From Yeguia hominis (lineage in GTDB: Bacteria > Bacillota > Clostridia > Oscillospirales > Acutalibacteraceae), in contig NZ_JACRSN010000008.1 of NCBI RefSeq assembly GCF_014384705.1, positions 1 through 64,000 on the forward strand: a DNA stretch of 64,000 nt, given 5' to 3'. A program made the position numbers and the translations under genes. Each line of letters starts with the position of its first letter. Positions within the stretch are counted from its first letter, which is position 1. A model generated the notes under the pieces. The model saw nothing but the letters and a program-made list of their open reading frames with translations. It was not told the origin of the DNA and did no database searches. Shown one piece after another: positions 17,736 through 25,279 of the stretch.

Positions 17736-19171
17736 GCACAGTCCCCCAATCGAGCAGACGGCATCACAACTGCCACCGTTGTTCCCTTTCCCAGTTCACT
17801 GCGGATCATGAGTTCGGAATCGTGACGCTTTGTAATCTCTGCGCAAAGCGCAAGCCCCAGTCCGGCGCCGCCTGCCTTTCTGGAGCGCGATTTGTCTGCC
17901 ATATAAAACGGTTCTGCCGCCTTTTTGACATCTTCCCCGCTCATACCGATTCCATCATCAGAAACCGTAATCCAAAGATGCTCCTGATACATGGCCGCTG
18001 CAAGCCGCACTTCCTGTCCGGGCGCAGAAGCCTTCGCCGCATTGTCAATTAAATTGTAAAGGAGAGATTTAAAAAGCTCCTTATCCACGAAGACCGTTTT
18101 CCGGCATGAATATACGGAGAAGCGGACCTGACGCCGCTCAAGCATCAGCGTCACAGAAGAACGGATTTCCGCGAACAGCTCTTCTATCGGAACCTTCTCA
18201 AATTCCAAATTGACACTGTCCGTTGTCGCAAGCTCCAATAGCTTCCCGGAAAGTCCGCGCAGACGTTTGGTTTCCTCCACGATAATCCCCGCATATTCCC
18301 GGCGTTCTTCGTCGCTGACCGTCCGCTTGACCCGCAAAAGGTCGGAAAAGCCCAGAATGGAAGTCAAAGGCGTCTTCATTTCGTGCGCAAGATTGTCAAT
18401 AAACCGTTTGCGGCTGTCCGCAATTCCCTGGATACGAACCATATTTTCTTCGACGGCACAGGCCATCCGGTTGATATTGCCCGAAAGCTCCCGGAATTCC
18501 TGCCCGCCCTTTTCCGGCAGACGCAGACTGTAATCACCGCGTGCGATCTCGCGGATACCGCGGTTGATCCGGTTTAGCGGCGCAAGCAGCCGGAACACCA
18601 CCAGAATCAGAATAAACCCGATCAGCGCGCCGAACAGGATTCCCGCGCGCTGCACAAATAGGAACTGATTGTCGCGCAGCGCAAAAATTTCCGTAATGTC
18701 TGAAATGGTGAACATATAGTACATCAGGCCCTCCATTTTCATCGAGGAACCTACCATAATGTATGAGCGGTCGTTTGCATCCGAAATCATCGAATAGCAA
18801 CCGTCCCCATTTTTGACGGCTTCGATATAGTCTGTTTTTTCGGACAAAACCTGCGCGCGGTCGGACTGAATTTCCCCGCTGTCATCGTAAAATGCAAATC
18901 CCATTCGGGAATCAAGCGATTCTTCCACTGCGGCCGAGACAATTTTTCGCACCTCTTCCTCGTCCATCAAAAGCCGTCCCTGCCGCATACGTTCATATAA
19001 AACATTGTTGGCAATGCCCGCTGTCAGATATTCGTGCTCGGAAATCGCCTTATCCCGTTCCCGCTCTACCATCGTGCGGTAGCTCTGCGAAAGCACCGTA
19101 ATCGCAGTGACATCGACCGCAATGATAATCAGCGCCAGAGAACACAAAAAGATTTTATGCCAAAGCTTCAT
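17732..19171 (-). CDS. Sensor histidine kinase with HAMP domain
   Basis: A 479-residue membrane kinase. There are two membrane helices (about 8-28 and 175-200) around an extracellular sensor, then HAMP (about 200-250), the DHp domain with phospho-accepting His in DNLAHEMKTPLTSILGF (about 263-279), and the ATP-binding domain with N box LLYNLIDNAAKA, G1 SDDGIGM and GGAGLGLALC. The regulator gene is 23 bases upstream and a membrane partner overlaps downstream, a three-part signalling unit. The signal is unknown; the SanA-like gene in front suggests envelope stress. Confidence 0.93.
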   Translation of the reverse strand: MKLWHKIFLCSLALIIIAVDVTAITVLSQSYRTMVERERDKAISEHEYLTAGIANNVLYERMRQGRLLMDEEEVRKIVSAAVEESLDSRMGFAFYDDSGEIQSDRAQVLSEKTDYIEAVKNGDGCYSMISDANDRSYIMVGSSMKMEGLMYYMFTISDITEIFALRDNQFLFVQRAGILFGALIGFILILVVFRLLAPLNRINRGIREIARGDYSLRLPEKGGQEFRELSGNINRMACAVEENMVRIQGIADSRKRFIDNLAHEMKTPLTSILGFSDLLRVKRTVSDEERREYAGIIVEETKRLRGLSGKLLELATTDSVNLEFEKVPIEELFAEIRSSVTLMLERRQVRFSVYSCRKTVFVDKELFKSLLYNLIDNAAKASAPGQEVRLAAAMYQEHLWITVSDDGIGMSGEDVKKAAEPFYMADKSRSRKAGGAGLGLALCAEITKRHDSELMIRSELGKGTTVAVVMPSARLGDCA

Positions 19172-19194
19172 AGCGGCCTCCCTGCCCGATTTCG

Positions 19195-19851
19195 TCAGAC
19201 GCTTTCCAGACGGTATCCCAGTTTCGGAATCGTGATGAGCTTATTCTGAAGTCCCATTTTCCGGCGTACCTGCTGCACATGAATGTCTACCGTGCGGCTT
19301 TCGCCCTCAAACTCATATCCCCAGACCGATGCCAACAGGCGTTCCCGCGTCAGGGCAATGTCGACGTTCTGCATGAAGAACACCAAAACATCAAATTCCT
19401 TCGGCGTCAGTGAAATCTCCTGATTGCCTTTGCGCACGGTGTGCTGGTCAATATTAACGGTAATATCATTATAGGTCAGAACAGATCTGCCGCGGTTGGA
19501 TCGCCGGAGCACAACTTCAATTCGCGCCAAAAGTTCTACCGCCTCAAACGGTTTTACGATATAATCCTCCGCACCGAGGCGCAATCCCTTGACCTTATCG
19601 GCAACATCCTGCAATGCCGTAAGAAAGATCACCGGGATTTCCCGATTGCGGATGTGCTGAATTACTTTAAACCCGTCCATTCCCGGCAGCATAACATCCA
19701 GAAGGATCAGGTCGTAATTCCGATCCCGCACCCGCTCGACCGCTTCCTTTCCGTCATCGCAAACTTCACAGGTATATCCGCCAATTGAAAGCGTCGCCTC
19801 AATCATTTTGGCAATGTTCGGATCGTCTTCCACAATCAAAATATTCGCCAT
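19195..19851 (-). CDS. OmpR/PhoB-type response regulator
   Basis: A 218-residue regulator. The receiver domain shows EDDP (9-12), the phospho-accepting Asp in LILLDVMLPGMDGF (near 53) and Lys in KPFEAVEL (near 102). The C-terminal winged helix (about 125-218) has LTPKEFDVLVFFM and VDIHVQQVRRKM recognition features. It belongs with the kinase that follows. GGGAG stands before the ATG. Confidence 0.95.
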   Translation of the reverse strand: MANILIVEDDPNIAKMIEATLSIGGYTCEVCDDGKEAVERVRDRNYDLILLDVMLPGMDGFKVIQHIRNREIPVIFLTALQDVADKVKGLRLGAEDYIVKPFEAVELLARIEVVLRRSNRGRSVLTYNDITVNIDQHTVRKGNQEISLTPKEFDVLVFFMQNVDIALTRERLLASVWGYEFEGESRTVDIHVQQVRRKMGLQNKLITIPKLGYRLESV

Positions 19852-19876
19852 GGTTCTCCCTCTCGCTTTTCCAAAT

Positions 19877-20578
19877 TTATAAAAATTCCCGGTCGTTTGT
19901 CAGATCTCCGTTTCCGCTGATCGGAATCGTTTCACCCAAATAAGTCGGCTTCGGACGGAACAGGGCTTTTAAAAAATCTTTTGACTGTGCCAAAATCTCC
20001 CGCGCACTGTAGTAAGGCTGTCCGGAATACGCGCGCAAGTCAGAGGCCACGCCATACGCTTCCAGACCCATTCTCCGCGCAAGATACAGCGCCCGGTACA
20101 GATGATAGCGCTGCGTTACGATCACCACGCGCTTTGCGCCAAAAATCGCCTGCGCGCGGTAAATAGACTCATACGTAGAAAATCCGGCGTGATCCATAAA
20201 TACGTCTTCTGAGCGGACGCCATGGTCCAGTGCAAATTGTTTCATCGCGTTTACTTCGTCATATTCCGCCGTCCCGTGATCACCGCTCATCAACAGCTTC
20301 GGCGCGGCGCCGTTTTGATAAAGTTCCACACCGCGGGAAAGACGGTCTTTCAGCATCGGGCTTAAAGAGCCGTCGGCATACACACCGGCTCCCAGGACCA
20401 GAATGCAGTCCGCGTCCAAGCCGGCCGCTTCTTCAGCGGATCGTATACGTCCGGACTCCACCGCATGCATGAAACCGCTGACTGCAAATGGAATTCCCGC
20501 CGAAAACAGCAACACACAACAGACCGCAAGCCAGCGTTTTTTTCGCCGGCATCTTCTGTTTGAGGATTTTTCTTGCAT
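19877..20578 (-). CDS. SanA/YdcF (DUF218) family membrane protein
   Basis: About 233 residues: a basic N-terminus, one membrane helix (WLAVCCVLLFSAGIPFAVSG) and an external DUF218 domain with ILVLGAGVYADGSLSPMLKDR, LLMSGDHG and VVIVTQRYHLYRA. Relatives (SanA, ElyC) affect envelope integrity and vancomycin or detergent tolerance in enterobacteria by an unclear route. ATG 20578 is favoured over an in-frame GTG nine bases earlier, since AGG lies suitably before it. It is the first gene of an apparent four-gene operon with the two-component system. Confidence 0.88.
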   Translation of the reverse strand: MQEKSSNRRCRRKKRWLAVCCVLLFSAGIPFAVSGFMHAVESGRIRSAEEAAGLDADCILVLGAGVYADGSLSPMLKDRLSRGVELYQNGAAPKLLMSGDHGTAEYDEVNAMKQFALDHGVRSEDVFMDHAGFSTYESIYRAQAIFGAKRVVIVTQRYHLYRALYLARRMGLEAYGVASDLRAYSGQPYYSAREILAQSKDFLKALFRPKPTYLGETIPISGNGDLTNDREFL

Positions 20579-20734
20579 AAAAGACACCTGCCCTTTTTCT
20601 TTCCGCGGTGGCTGTCTCCATGATAGACAGAAATATTATAGCATATCCGGGCGCGTCTGTCTCATACCGGATTCTTAAAAATTCATGAATATGCAAGAAA
20701 TTTCTCCTCCTCCCGTATAAATTCAAATTTTTTC

Positions 20735-20763
20735 TTGCAATTTTCAAGAATCCAGTATATAAT
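20735..20763 (+). promoter_or_regulatory. Strong promoter of the tRNA-Leu locus
   Basis: TTGCAA (20735-20740), exactly 17 bases, TATAAT (20758-20763); the tRNA sequence begins 17 bases downstream. Confidence 0.8.
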
Positions 20764-20780
20764 AATACCATTCCACTTTT

Positions 20781-20832
20781 GCCGGTGTGATGGAATTGGC
20801 AGACGTAGTGGACTCAAAATCCACAACGCCGT
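20781..20832 (+). pseudogene. Truncated tRNA-Leu, 5' half only
   Basis: GCCGGTGTGATGGAATTGGC, the D-arm and the anticodon arm GTGGACTCAAAATCCAC are present, but sequence diverges after the anticodon stem and the T-arm and acceptor 3' strand are missing. It keeps the strong promoter. It is nearly identical over the first 25 bases to the complete tRNA-Leu at 20971. The break looks like a recombination scar of an earlier element insertion or deletion. Confidence 0.7.
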
Positions 20833-20970
20833 TTCATACCACCTTGGCGTAAACCCTTGATTTTACAAGGCTTTTTGAAAACTGAAAATGGTTCTTGTTT
20901 TTAATGTCCCTCCACGATGTCCCTCCGATTTCTCGGGCAGGGCAACGGGAGATGACTTAAAATATGAGAT
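20833..20970 (+). repeat. Scar with integrase-arm-like repeats between the two tRNA-Leu copies
   Basis: No gene. It contains two direct copies of ATGTCCCTCC (20904-20913, 20917-20926). These are the reverse complement of the GGAGGGACAT repeats at 21176-21207 next to the integrase. It also shares AAACCCTTGAT with the sequence just after the intact tRNA. It is most simply the arm of an element related to the present ICE that was lost. Confidence 0.55.
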
Positions 20971-21058
20971 GCCGGTGTGTTGGAATTGGCAGACGAGGCG
21001 GACTCAAAATCCGTTGGGCTAATAACCCGTGCGGGTTCGACCCCCGCCACCGGCACCA
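20971..21058 (+). tRNA. tRNA-Leu (anticodon CAA)
   Basis: Acceptor GCCGGTG pairs with CACCGGC, the anticodon CAA is at 21005-21007 in loop CTCAAAA, there is a long variable arm (class II), a T-arm GCGGGTTCGACCCCCGC and an encoded CCA (21056-21058). The integrase gene lies 155 bases beyond its 3' end, so this is the likely attachment site of the ICE. It has no good promoter of its own and is probably read from 20735. Confidence 0.93.
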
Positions 21059-21175
21059 CACCGAATGGCTCGCAAACCCTTGATATAGCTGGGTTTGCGG
21101 GCTTTTCTTTATGCTCTATATTCTTATGTATGTCCCTCGCTCATCAGCAAATTTGCCGTTTTCGGGCTGATTTTC

Positions 21176-21207
21176 GGAGGGACATTGGAGGGACATTGGA
21201 GGGGCAT
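21176..21207 (+). repeat. Three tandem GGAGGGACAT repeats by the integrase gene
   Basis: GGAGGGACAT at 21176 and 21187 and the variant GGAGGGGCAT at 21198 are spaced 11 bases apart, one helical turn. An opposing ATGTCCCTCG is at 21130. The spacing and place, between attachment site and int, fit arm-type binding sites for the integrase N-terminal domain (inference from lambda and Tn916 systems). Confidence 0.6.
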
Positions 21208-21213
21208 AGCACA

Positions 21214-22407
21214 TTAAGCGGAGGGATATACGCCCAAAATCGCATTGGCAGACGCAACCTTTGAAGTGAAATTCAAGTGCGTGTAAATGTTTGAGGTGGT
21301 CGAAATGTCGCTGTGACCCAACCACTCCTGAATTTCTTTCAGGCTTACACCGTTTGCGTACAACAGGCTTGCACAGCTATGCCGCAGATCATGAAAGCGA
21401 ATCTTCCGCATACCGTTCTTTTGCAGAATCAGCGGAAAATGCTGTGTGAGATATCCGGGCTTCACAAGTTCACCGATCTCGTTGACATAGATATAACCGG
21501 TGTATTTTTTGCAATAGGAACGCCCGCATAGTTTTTGATTCAACTCCTGCTGTGCTTTCAGACGGTGCAGCAATTCTTCAAACGGTGGGACAAGCGGCAG
21601 ACTGCGGTAGCTGGATTTCGTCTTTGTCCGATCCTTTTGGATGATCTTGCTTTTGCCGTCTATGGTTGCCTGTGTAACCGTGTGACGAATGGTGATTGTT
21701 TTCTTTTTGAAATCAATCGCATCCCACTTTAAGCCGACTGCTTCACTTCGGCGCAGTCCGTAAAATGCACCGAGGATAACGCCAAGCTCTATGGGGTCGC
21801 CTTTGACGATTTCAAAAAGACGATTTAGCTCATCTTCTTCGTAAACGCTCCCGACGAACTTTTCTTTTTTCGGCCGTTCAATGCGATCCGCTGGGTTCGT
21901 ATCAATCAAACCGAGTTTGAAAGCGTGCTGTAAGGCTTTACGGATATTGGCGTGGCGGTGTATGACCGTGTTTGCGGAAACCCCCCGCACCGTCAATTCG
22001 TAGGTGTAGTAATCTTGTATATGCTTTGGCGTGACCTCGCACAGAGCCAGACCGGGGTGGTGTTCCTCAAAGTACGGAATGATTTTGCTTTTTATCGTCA
22101 TAGAATACGCTCCGTAAGTTGTTTCCTCCACATTCTTTTTTGTCATATCCAGCCAGTCGAGCAGAAATGCCGTAAAAAGAATTGTGCCTGCGGGGGCTTT
22201 GCCTGTGCTGCGTTCGATTGCTCTTGCCTCTAATTCGGCTTCTTTTGCGGCACGAGCTTCGGAAAGCATTTTTTCGGCACGCTTTTTGTTTCCCTTTACG
22301 GTTAGGCCCGTGGACTTCGACGGTGTGTGCCGTTTACCGTATTCGTCCACATAGTTCAGTACCATATGATAGTACCCGTTTTTTTCTCGCAGATGTCCTG
22401 CTACCAT
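21214..22407 (-). CDS. int: ICE tyrosine integrase, Tn916-type
   Basis: A 397-residue site-specific recombinase that inserts and excises the element. The N-terminus is a small arm-binding domain (EKNGYYHMVLNYVDEYGKR). The core-binding SAM-like domain is about 70-170. The catalytic domain shows Arg in GLRRSEAVGLKW, HDLRHSCASLL (HxxR) and GHSDISTTSNIYTHL ending in the Tyr nucleophile. Length is normal. AGGAGG precedes the ATG. It points toward the tRNA-Leu attachment site with xis upstream. Confidence 0.95.
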   Translation of the reverse strand: MVAGHLREKNGYYHMVLNYVDEYGKRHTPSKSTGLTVKGNKKRAEKMLSEARAAKEAELEARAIERSTGKAPAGTILFTAFLLDWLDMTKKNVEETTYGAYSMTIKSKIIPYFEEHHPGLALCEVTPKHIQDYYTYELTVRGVSANTVIHRHANIRKALQHAFKLGLIDTNPADRIERPKKEKFVGSVYEEDELNRLFEIVKGDPIELGVILGAFYGLRRSEAVGLKWDAIDFKKKTITIRHTVTQATIDGKSKIIQKDRTKTKSSYRSLPLVPPFEELLHRLKAQQELNQKLCGRSYCKKYTGYIYVNEIGELVKPGYLTQHFPLILQKNGMRKIRFHDLRHSCASLLYANGVSLKEIQEWLGHSDISTTSNIYTHLNFTSKVASANAILGVYPSA

Positions 22408-22506
22408 AATAAAACCTCCTTTGATTGGTACAGCGTAGATTCATCTGCCATTGACATTTATATTGTAGCAAAAAGAACCCCATAGGCCAAATGTGCAAAC
22501 GAGGTT

Positions 22507-22725
22507 TTACGCAGTAGATTTATCTATCAATTCCAAGTATTCCAGAATGTTGAGCTTCGGGATTCGATAACGGCGGCCAACGATAAAACTCTTGATTTTG
22601 CCGGACTTCAAAAGCCGATAAGCGGTTTTGTCGCAGATACCGCCGAGCATTTCACACATTTGCTCGACATTGACTACATCGGGATAATCCGTGAATAACA
22701 TTTTATAGGCTGTCTGTGATTCCAT
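22507..22725 (-). CDS. xis: Excisionase-like helix-turn-helix protein
   Basis: A 72-residue protein with a winged-helix/MerR-like fold: VEQMCEMLGG, CDKTAYRLLKSGKI and GRRYRIPKLNILEYL. It is typical of Tn916-family excisionases, which bend attachment-site DNA to favour excision. It sits just upstream of int, as in that family. Confidence 0.85.
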   Translation of the reverse strand: MESQTAYKMLFTDYPDVVNVEQMCEMLGGICDKTAYRLLKSGKIKSFIVGRRYRIPKLNILEYLELIDKSTA

Positions 22726-22736
22726 AGGTAGCCCCC

Positions 22737-23261
22737 TTAACGATTCTTCGGGATAATCTCGTAGTCATATCCTTTTCTCTGATTACAATAGGTGCAGGTG
22801 TCTTTCTCGGTCTGCTGCGGGTCAATCCTGCGTAAAGAATAAGCGCCCGTACCGTAGAAATTGTCGGCACAAGCGCTGCAAAGGCAAAGGATTAACTTTT
22901 TCGGCACACTCTCGATCAGACCGATACTGACTGCCAGAGCGTGATTGATACCGTGTATATGCTTTTCGGACAAGTGACCGATAAAGTTACCCAAGCGACG
23001 CTTATCCACGGTTCGCAGTTGTTCCAAAAGGACGATAGAGGGCAATTCCAAGCCGTTTTCGGCGTCGATGTAGTAATGGGTAGGTAGTTTCGGCTTTGCG
23101 TCCTTTTTGCTTGTAATAGAAGCGATAATTACCGTAGGACTGTGCTTGTTGCCGACATCGTTCTGAATGATAACGACGGGGCGATAACCCTCTTGTTCCG
23201 AGCCGATCCCGTGTCCTAAATCAGCGTAATACATATCGCCTCGTAAATATGTGTGATTCAT
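22737..23261 (-). CDS. PemK/MazF-type toxin with C-terminal zinc-ribbon-like extension
   Basis: The first 115 residues match the PemK/MazF endoribonuclease fold: RGDMYYADLGHGIGSEQEG, RPVVIIQND, TVIIASITS and LLEQLRTVDKRRLG, which carry the usual active-site Arg/Ser/Thr positions. A C-terminal tail holds two cysteine pairs (CLCSAC and CTYC) resembling a zinc ribbon. MazF enzymes cut mRNA. I see no separate antitoxin next to it: the neighbours are the excisionase and a doubtful ORF. AGGAGGTC precedes the ATG. It may act in element maintenance or regulation. Confidence 0.85.
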   Translation of the reverse strand: MNHTYLRGDMYYADLGHGIGSEQEGYRPVVIIQNDVGNKHSPTVIIASITSKKDAKPKLPTHYYIDAENGLELPSIVLLEQLRTVDKRRLGNFIGHLSEKHIHGINHALAVSIGLIESVPKKLILCLCSACADNFYGTGAYSLRRIDPQQTEKDTCTYCNQRKGYDYEIIPKNR

Positions 23262-23312
23262 AGTGTTATGACCTCCTTTGAAAATTTAGGCGGTTAGCCG
23301 CCTATGTAGAGG

Positions 23313-23582
23313 TCAAAGACAGAACAGAATTAAGGTCGGGAAGATATAAACATTCTCCGTTTCAATAGACCCGTCCTGCCGTTTGACCTTGTATAAAGAA
23401 ACAATCCTATTTGTCCTCGACACCCCGGATTGCTGCGGGAAGTCATCAAACGGCTGTCGGCTTGTCAGCTCCACGGGAATCTCACCCCCGGCAGGTTCTC
23501 TGTCGGCTGCTCTCATTGCCTGCGACGGATCACGCACGAAAAACGCTTCAACGCTCGGACTGTGACTGAACAGGAGTATCAT
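23313..23582 (-). CDS. Hypothetical protein, doubtful
   Basis: An 89-codon ATG frame between pemK and the sigma-factor gene. The C-terminal half looks protein-like (RIVSLYKVKRQDGSIETENVY); the N-terminal half is less so. No ribosome site better than GGGAC. No family recognised. Confidence 0.3.
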   Translation of the reverse strand: MILLFSHSPSVEAFFVRDPSQAMRAADREPAGGEIPVELTSRQPFDDFPQQSGVSRTNRIVSLYKVKRQDGSIETENVYIFPTLILFCL

Positions 23583-23896
23583 TGTCCCTATTGCTTGTCG
23601 TCGCCATATCGGGAGCCGCCCGATACTGATAGCCGACTGTTATTCGCTCTTTGCAGAAAATGAAAGCCAAAGACCTAAAAACATACAGGTGAAATCTCGT
23701 TGCTTTCTTTCCCGCAGATCGTGGCGCAGCCGCTAATGTGGCTTATGCTCATCACAATAGCAATAGGAATGTGTTTGATGAATGGGTATTCAGTTGTCAA
23801 AGGACACGCCCATTCACCGCATAAAAGAGGAAAACAGGCAGAGAGTTTTCGTACCTCTCCACCTGTTTCCTCACTTAATGATGATTGTTCAACCAC
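23583..23896. other. Non-coding or cryptic stretch downstream of the sigma-factor gene
   Basis: A 73-codon minus frame follows the sigma stop directly, but lacks a ribosome site and has no recognisable domain. Nothing else is seen. Confidence 0.3.
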
Positions 23897-24367
23897 CTAT
23901 TCAAGAATTTTTTTCAATCTTTTTTCAGCCGCCGATATGGATTTCCCGATGGCCTGAAAGGTACAACCCTCCTTTTCAGCGATTTGTGCGTATGTAAGCC
24001 CCATAAAGTAATATAGTATGAGCCGCCGTCTCTGTACTTCGGGCAGTTGCTTAATAGCTCTGTGCAGGGCCTCATACCGTAAGTTCCGAAATACCGTTTC
24101 CTCCACCGATTCCGGGGGCATTGCCGCCCGACTGTATAGAGAAATCTCGGTAAGCTCTGAATGTTCATAATGCCTGTCCCATTCATTGAGAATAGAAAGG
24201 TCGTCCAATTCAAAGCGGTTTAGTACCTCGAATAACTCTTTTGTTATCTGTAATTCCCGTAACATACCTTGTCCGTCCTGAAAGGAAAGAAAATGCTTGT
24301 CCTCTTTTTCGGTAAGTGTGTAGGGATTATATTTGTCTTTTCTGCGTTTTGGACGCTTCTCGTCCAT
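23897..24367 (-). CDS. Sigma-70-like factor of the ICE
   Basis: A 156-residue protein with an ECF-like region 4 at the C-terminus: AIKQLPEVQRRRLILYYFMG, then the helix-turn-helix YAQIAEKEGCTFQAIGKSIS. The N-terminal half is acidic and helical and could represent a reduced region 2. Tn916-like elements encode similar small sigma-like regulators that switch on transfer and excision genes. Its ribosome site GGAGG (nine bases before the ATG) is part of a long hairpin (see 24377-24421), so translation is probably controlled. Confidence 0.85.
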   Translation of the reverse strand: MDEKRPKRRKDKYNPYTLTEKEDKHFLSFQDGQGMLRELQITKELFEVLNRFELDDLSILNEWDRHYEHSELTEISLYSRAAMPPESVEETVFRNLRYEALHRAIKQLPEVQRRRLILYYFMGLTYAQIAEKEGCTFQAIGKSISAAEKRLKKILE

Positions 24368-24376
24368 GGTCGTTTA

Positions 24377-24421
24377 CCTCCGATCAATCTGAATTTTTTG
24401 AGATTCAGATTGATCGGGAGG
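24377..24421 (-). promoter_or_regulatory. Hairpin sequestering the ribosome site of the sigma gene
   Basis: On the minus strand GATCAATCTGAAT pairs perfectly with ATTCAGATTGATC (arms 24403-24415 and 24382-24394, eight-base loop). Pairing continues into CCTCC against GGAGG (24377-24381), with one bulged C. The GGAGG is the Shine-Dalgarno of the sigma gene. There is no T-run after it, so it is not a simple terminator. The likely role is translational repression, relieved by upstream translation, a protein or temperature (inference). Confidence 0.65.
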
Positions 24422-24829
24422 GCTACGGCAACCGACACTATAAAAAGTCGAAATACCGCAAATTATAAAAACGCACCTACATAGCGACAAATTTCGCTGT
24501 GCAAGTGCGTTTGTTTCATTATATCCATGGCATATCAGTTCAGTACGTAAGCCGCAATGCCCCTTTGTAGGGCAAGTGCTTTTTTTGATGGAACACCTCT
24601 GATAATGCCTATGTCATAGACTCATATTCGCTGCTCATTACAAGCAGCGGAACGCCGAGTGTACTCCAGCGCATAAAAAAATCCCTCCAATCCAAAAAAC
24701 TTGGATTTGGAGGGTATAGGCGTGTTGAATTGCCCCGACAAAACCTCGTTTTTTTATTTGGCGGGGTTGGTATTCTATATTGAGTTCAGTTAATTGCGAA
24801 CTGTCCGTACATTTATAATTGAATTGCTG
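24422..24829. other. Intergenic regulatory region between sigma and XRE genes
   Basis: No gene. It holds an imperfect inverted repeat ACGCAC...GTGCGT (about 24470-24510) upstream of the sigma gene, the hairpin at 24683-24714 and AT-rich promoter-like sequence. A 142-codon minus frame here shows no domain and was not called. Confidence 0.4.
24683..24714. terminator. Hairpin CCCTCCAATCCAA / TTGGATTTGGAGGG
   Basis: Thirteen-base arms with one unpaired T flank AAAACT. An A-run lies on its left side, so it could end a minus-strand transcript. Confidence 0.45.
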
Positions 24830-24848
24830 TGCCATTATAAAGATGGCA
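24830..24848 (+). promoter_or_regulatory. Possible operator of the XRE repressor gene
   Basis: TGCCAT (24830-24835) and ATGGCA (24843-24848) form a palindrome just upstream of TATAAT (24856-24861) and the XRE start, a typical site for autoregulation. Confidence 0.4.
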
Positions 24849-24884
24849 TAAATCAGTATAATTATATATGGAGGTGGACTGTAA

Positions 24885-25217
24885 GTGCATAACCGACCTG
24901 AAATGTTGGGGTGTATCATCAAGGCTGCTCGTGAGAACGCCGGAATTACCATAGAAGCGTTGGCAAACAAAGTGGATATTACCGAGCGATACCTATACAG
25001 GATCGAGAACGAGGGCAAGAAACCAAGTTTTGATGTCCTACATAAGCTCGTCCGAGAATTGAACATTTCTGCGGATTCGATTTTCTACCCCGAAAAGCCG
25101 TCCAAAGATTCCGAGGTAGAAAATCTCCTCCGTATGCTTTCAGCTTGCGATGAACGGTCATTGGAAGTCGTCAAAGCAACTGCGAAAGCCTTAATCGATA
25201 CTGCACCCGAAAAGTAG
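24885..25217 (+). CDS. XRE-family transcriptional regulator
   Basis: A 110-residue repressor. The HTH covers about 8-62 (LGCIIKAARENAGITIEALA, then ITERYLYRIENEGKKPSFDV). The C-terminal helical tail probably dimerises. Start is GTG with GGAGG about ten bases before. It is transcribed away from the sigma gene and ends in a terminator before vanT. It resembles the regulators that hold Tn916/Tn1549-type elements silent. The target is not shown; its own promoter palindrome is one candidate. Confidence 0.88.
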   Translation: MHNRPEMLGCIIKAARENAGITIEALANKVDITERYLYRIENEGKKPSFDVLHKLVRELNISADSIFYPEKPSKDSEVENLLRMLSACDERSLEVVKATAKALIDTAPEK

Positions 25218-25236
25218 CCGCAAGGCTGCTTTTTTA
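25214..25236 (+). terminator. Terminator of the XRE gene
   Basis: GTAGCC GCAA GGCTGC followed by TTTTTT. It overlaps the stop codon and separates the gene from the convergent van operon. Confidence 0.7.
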
Positions 25237-25279
25237 TGTGCAATACAATTCATATTGTGGTGTATAAAATCAAGCCAAT

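Noticed and set aside
23675..23896. 73-codon minus ORF after the sigma gene
   Set aside because: No ribosome site and no recognised fold; kept only as a note.
24638..25066. 142-codon minus ORF across the XRE gene
   Set aside because: Overlaps a clear XRE regulator and a hairpin; composition not protein-like.
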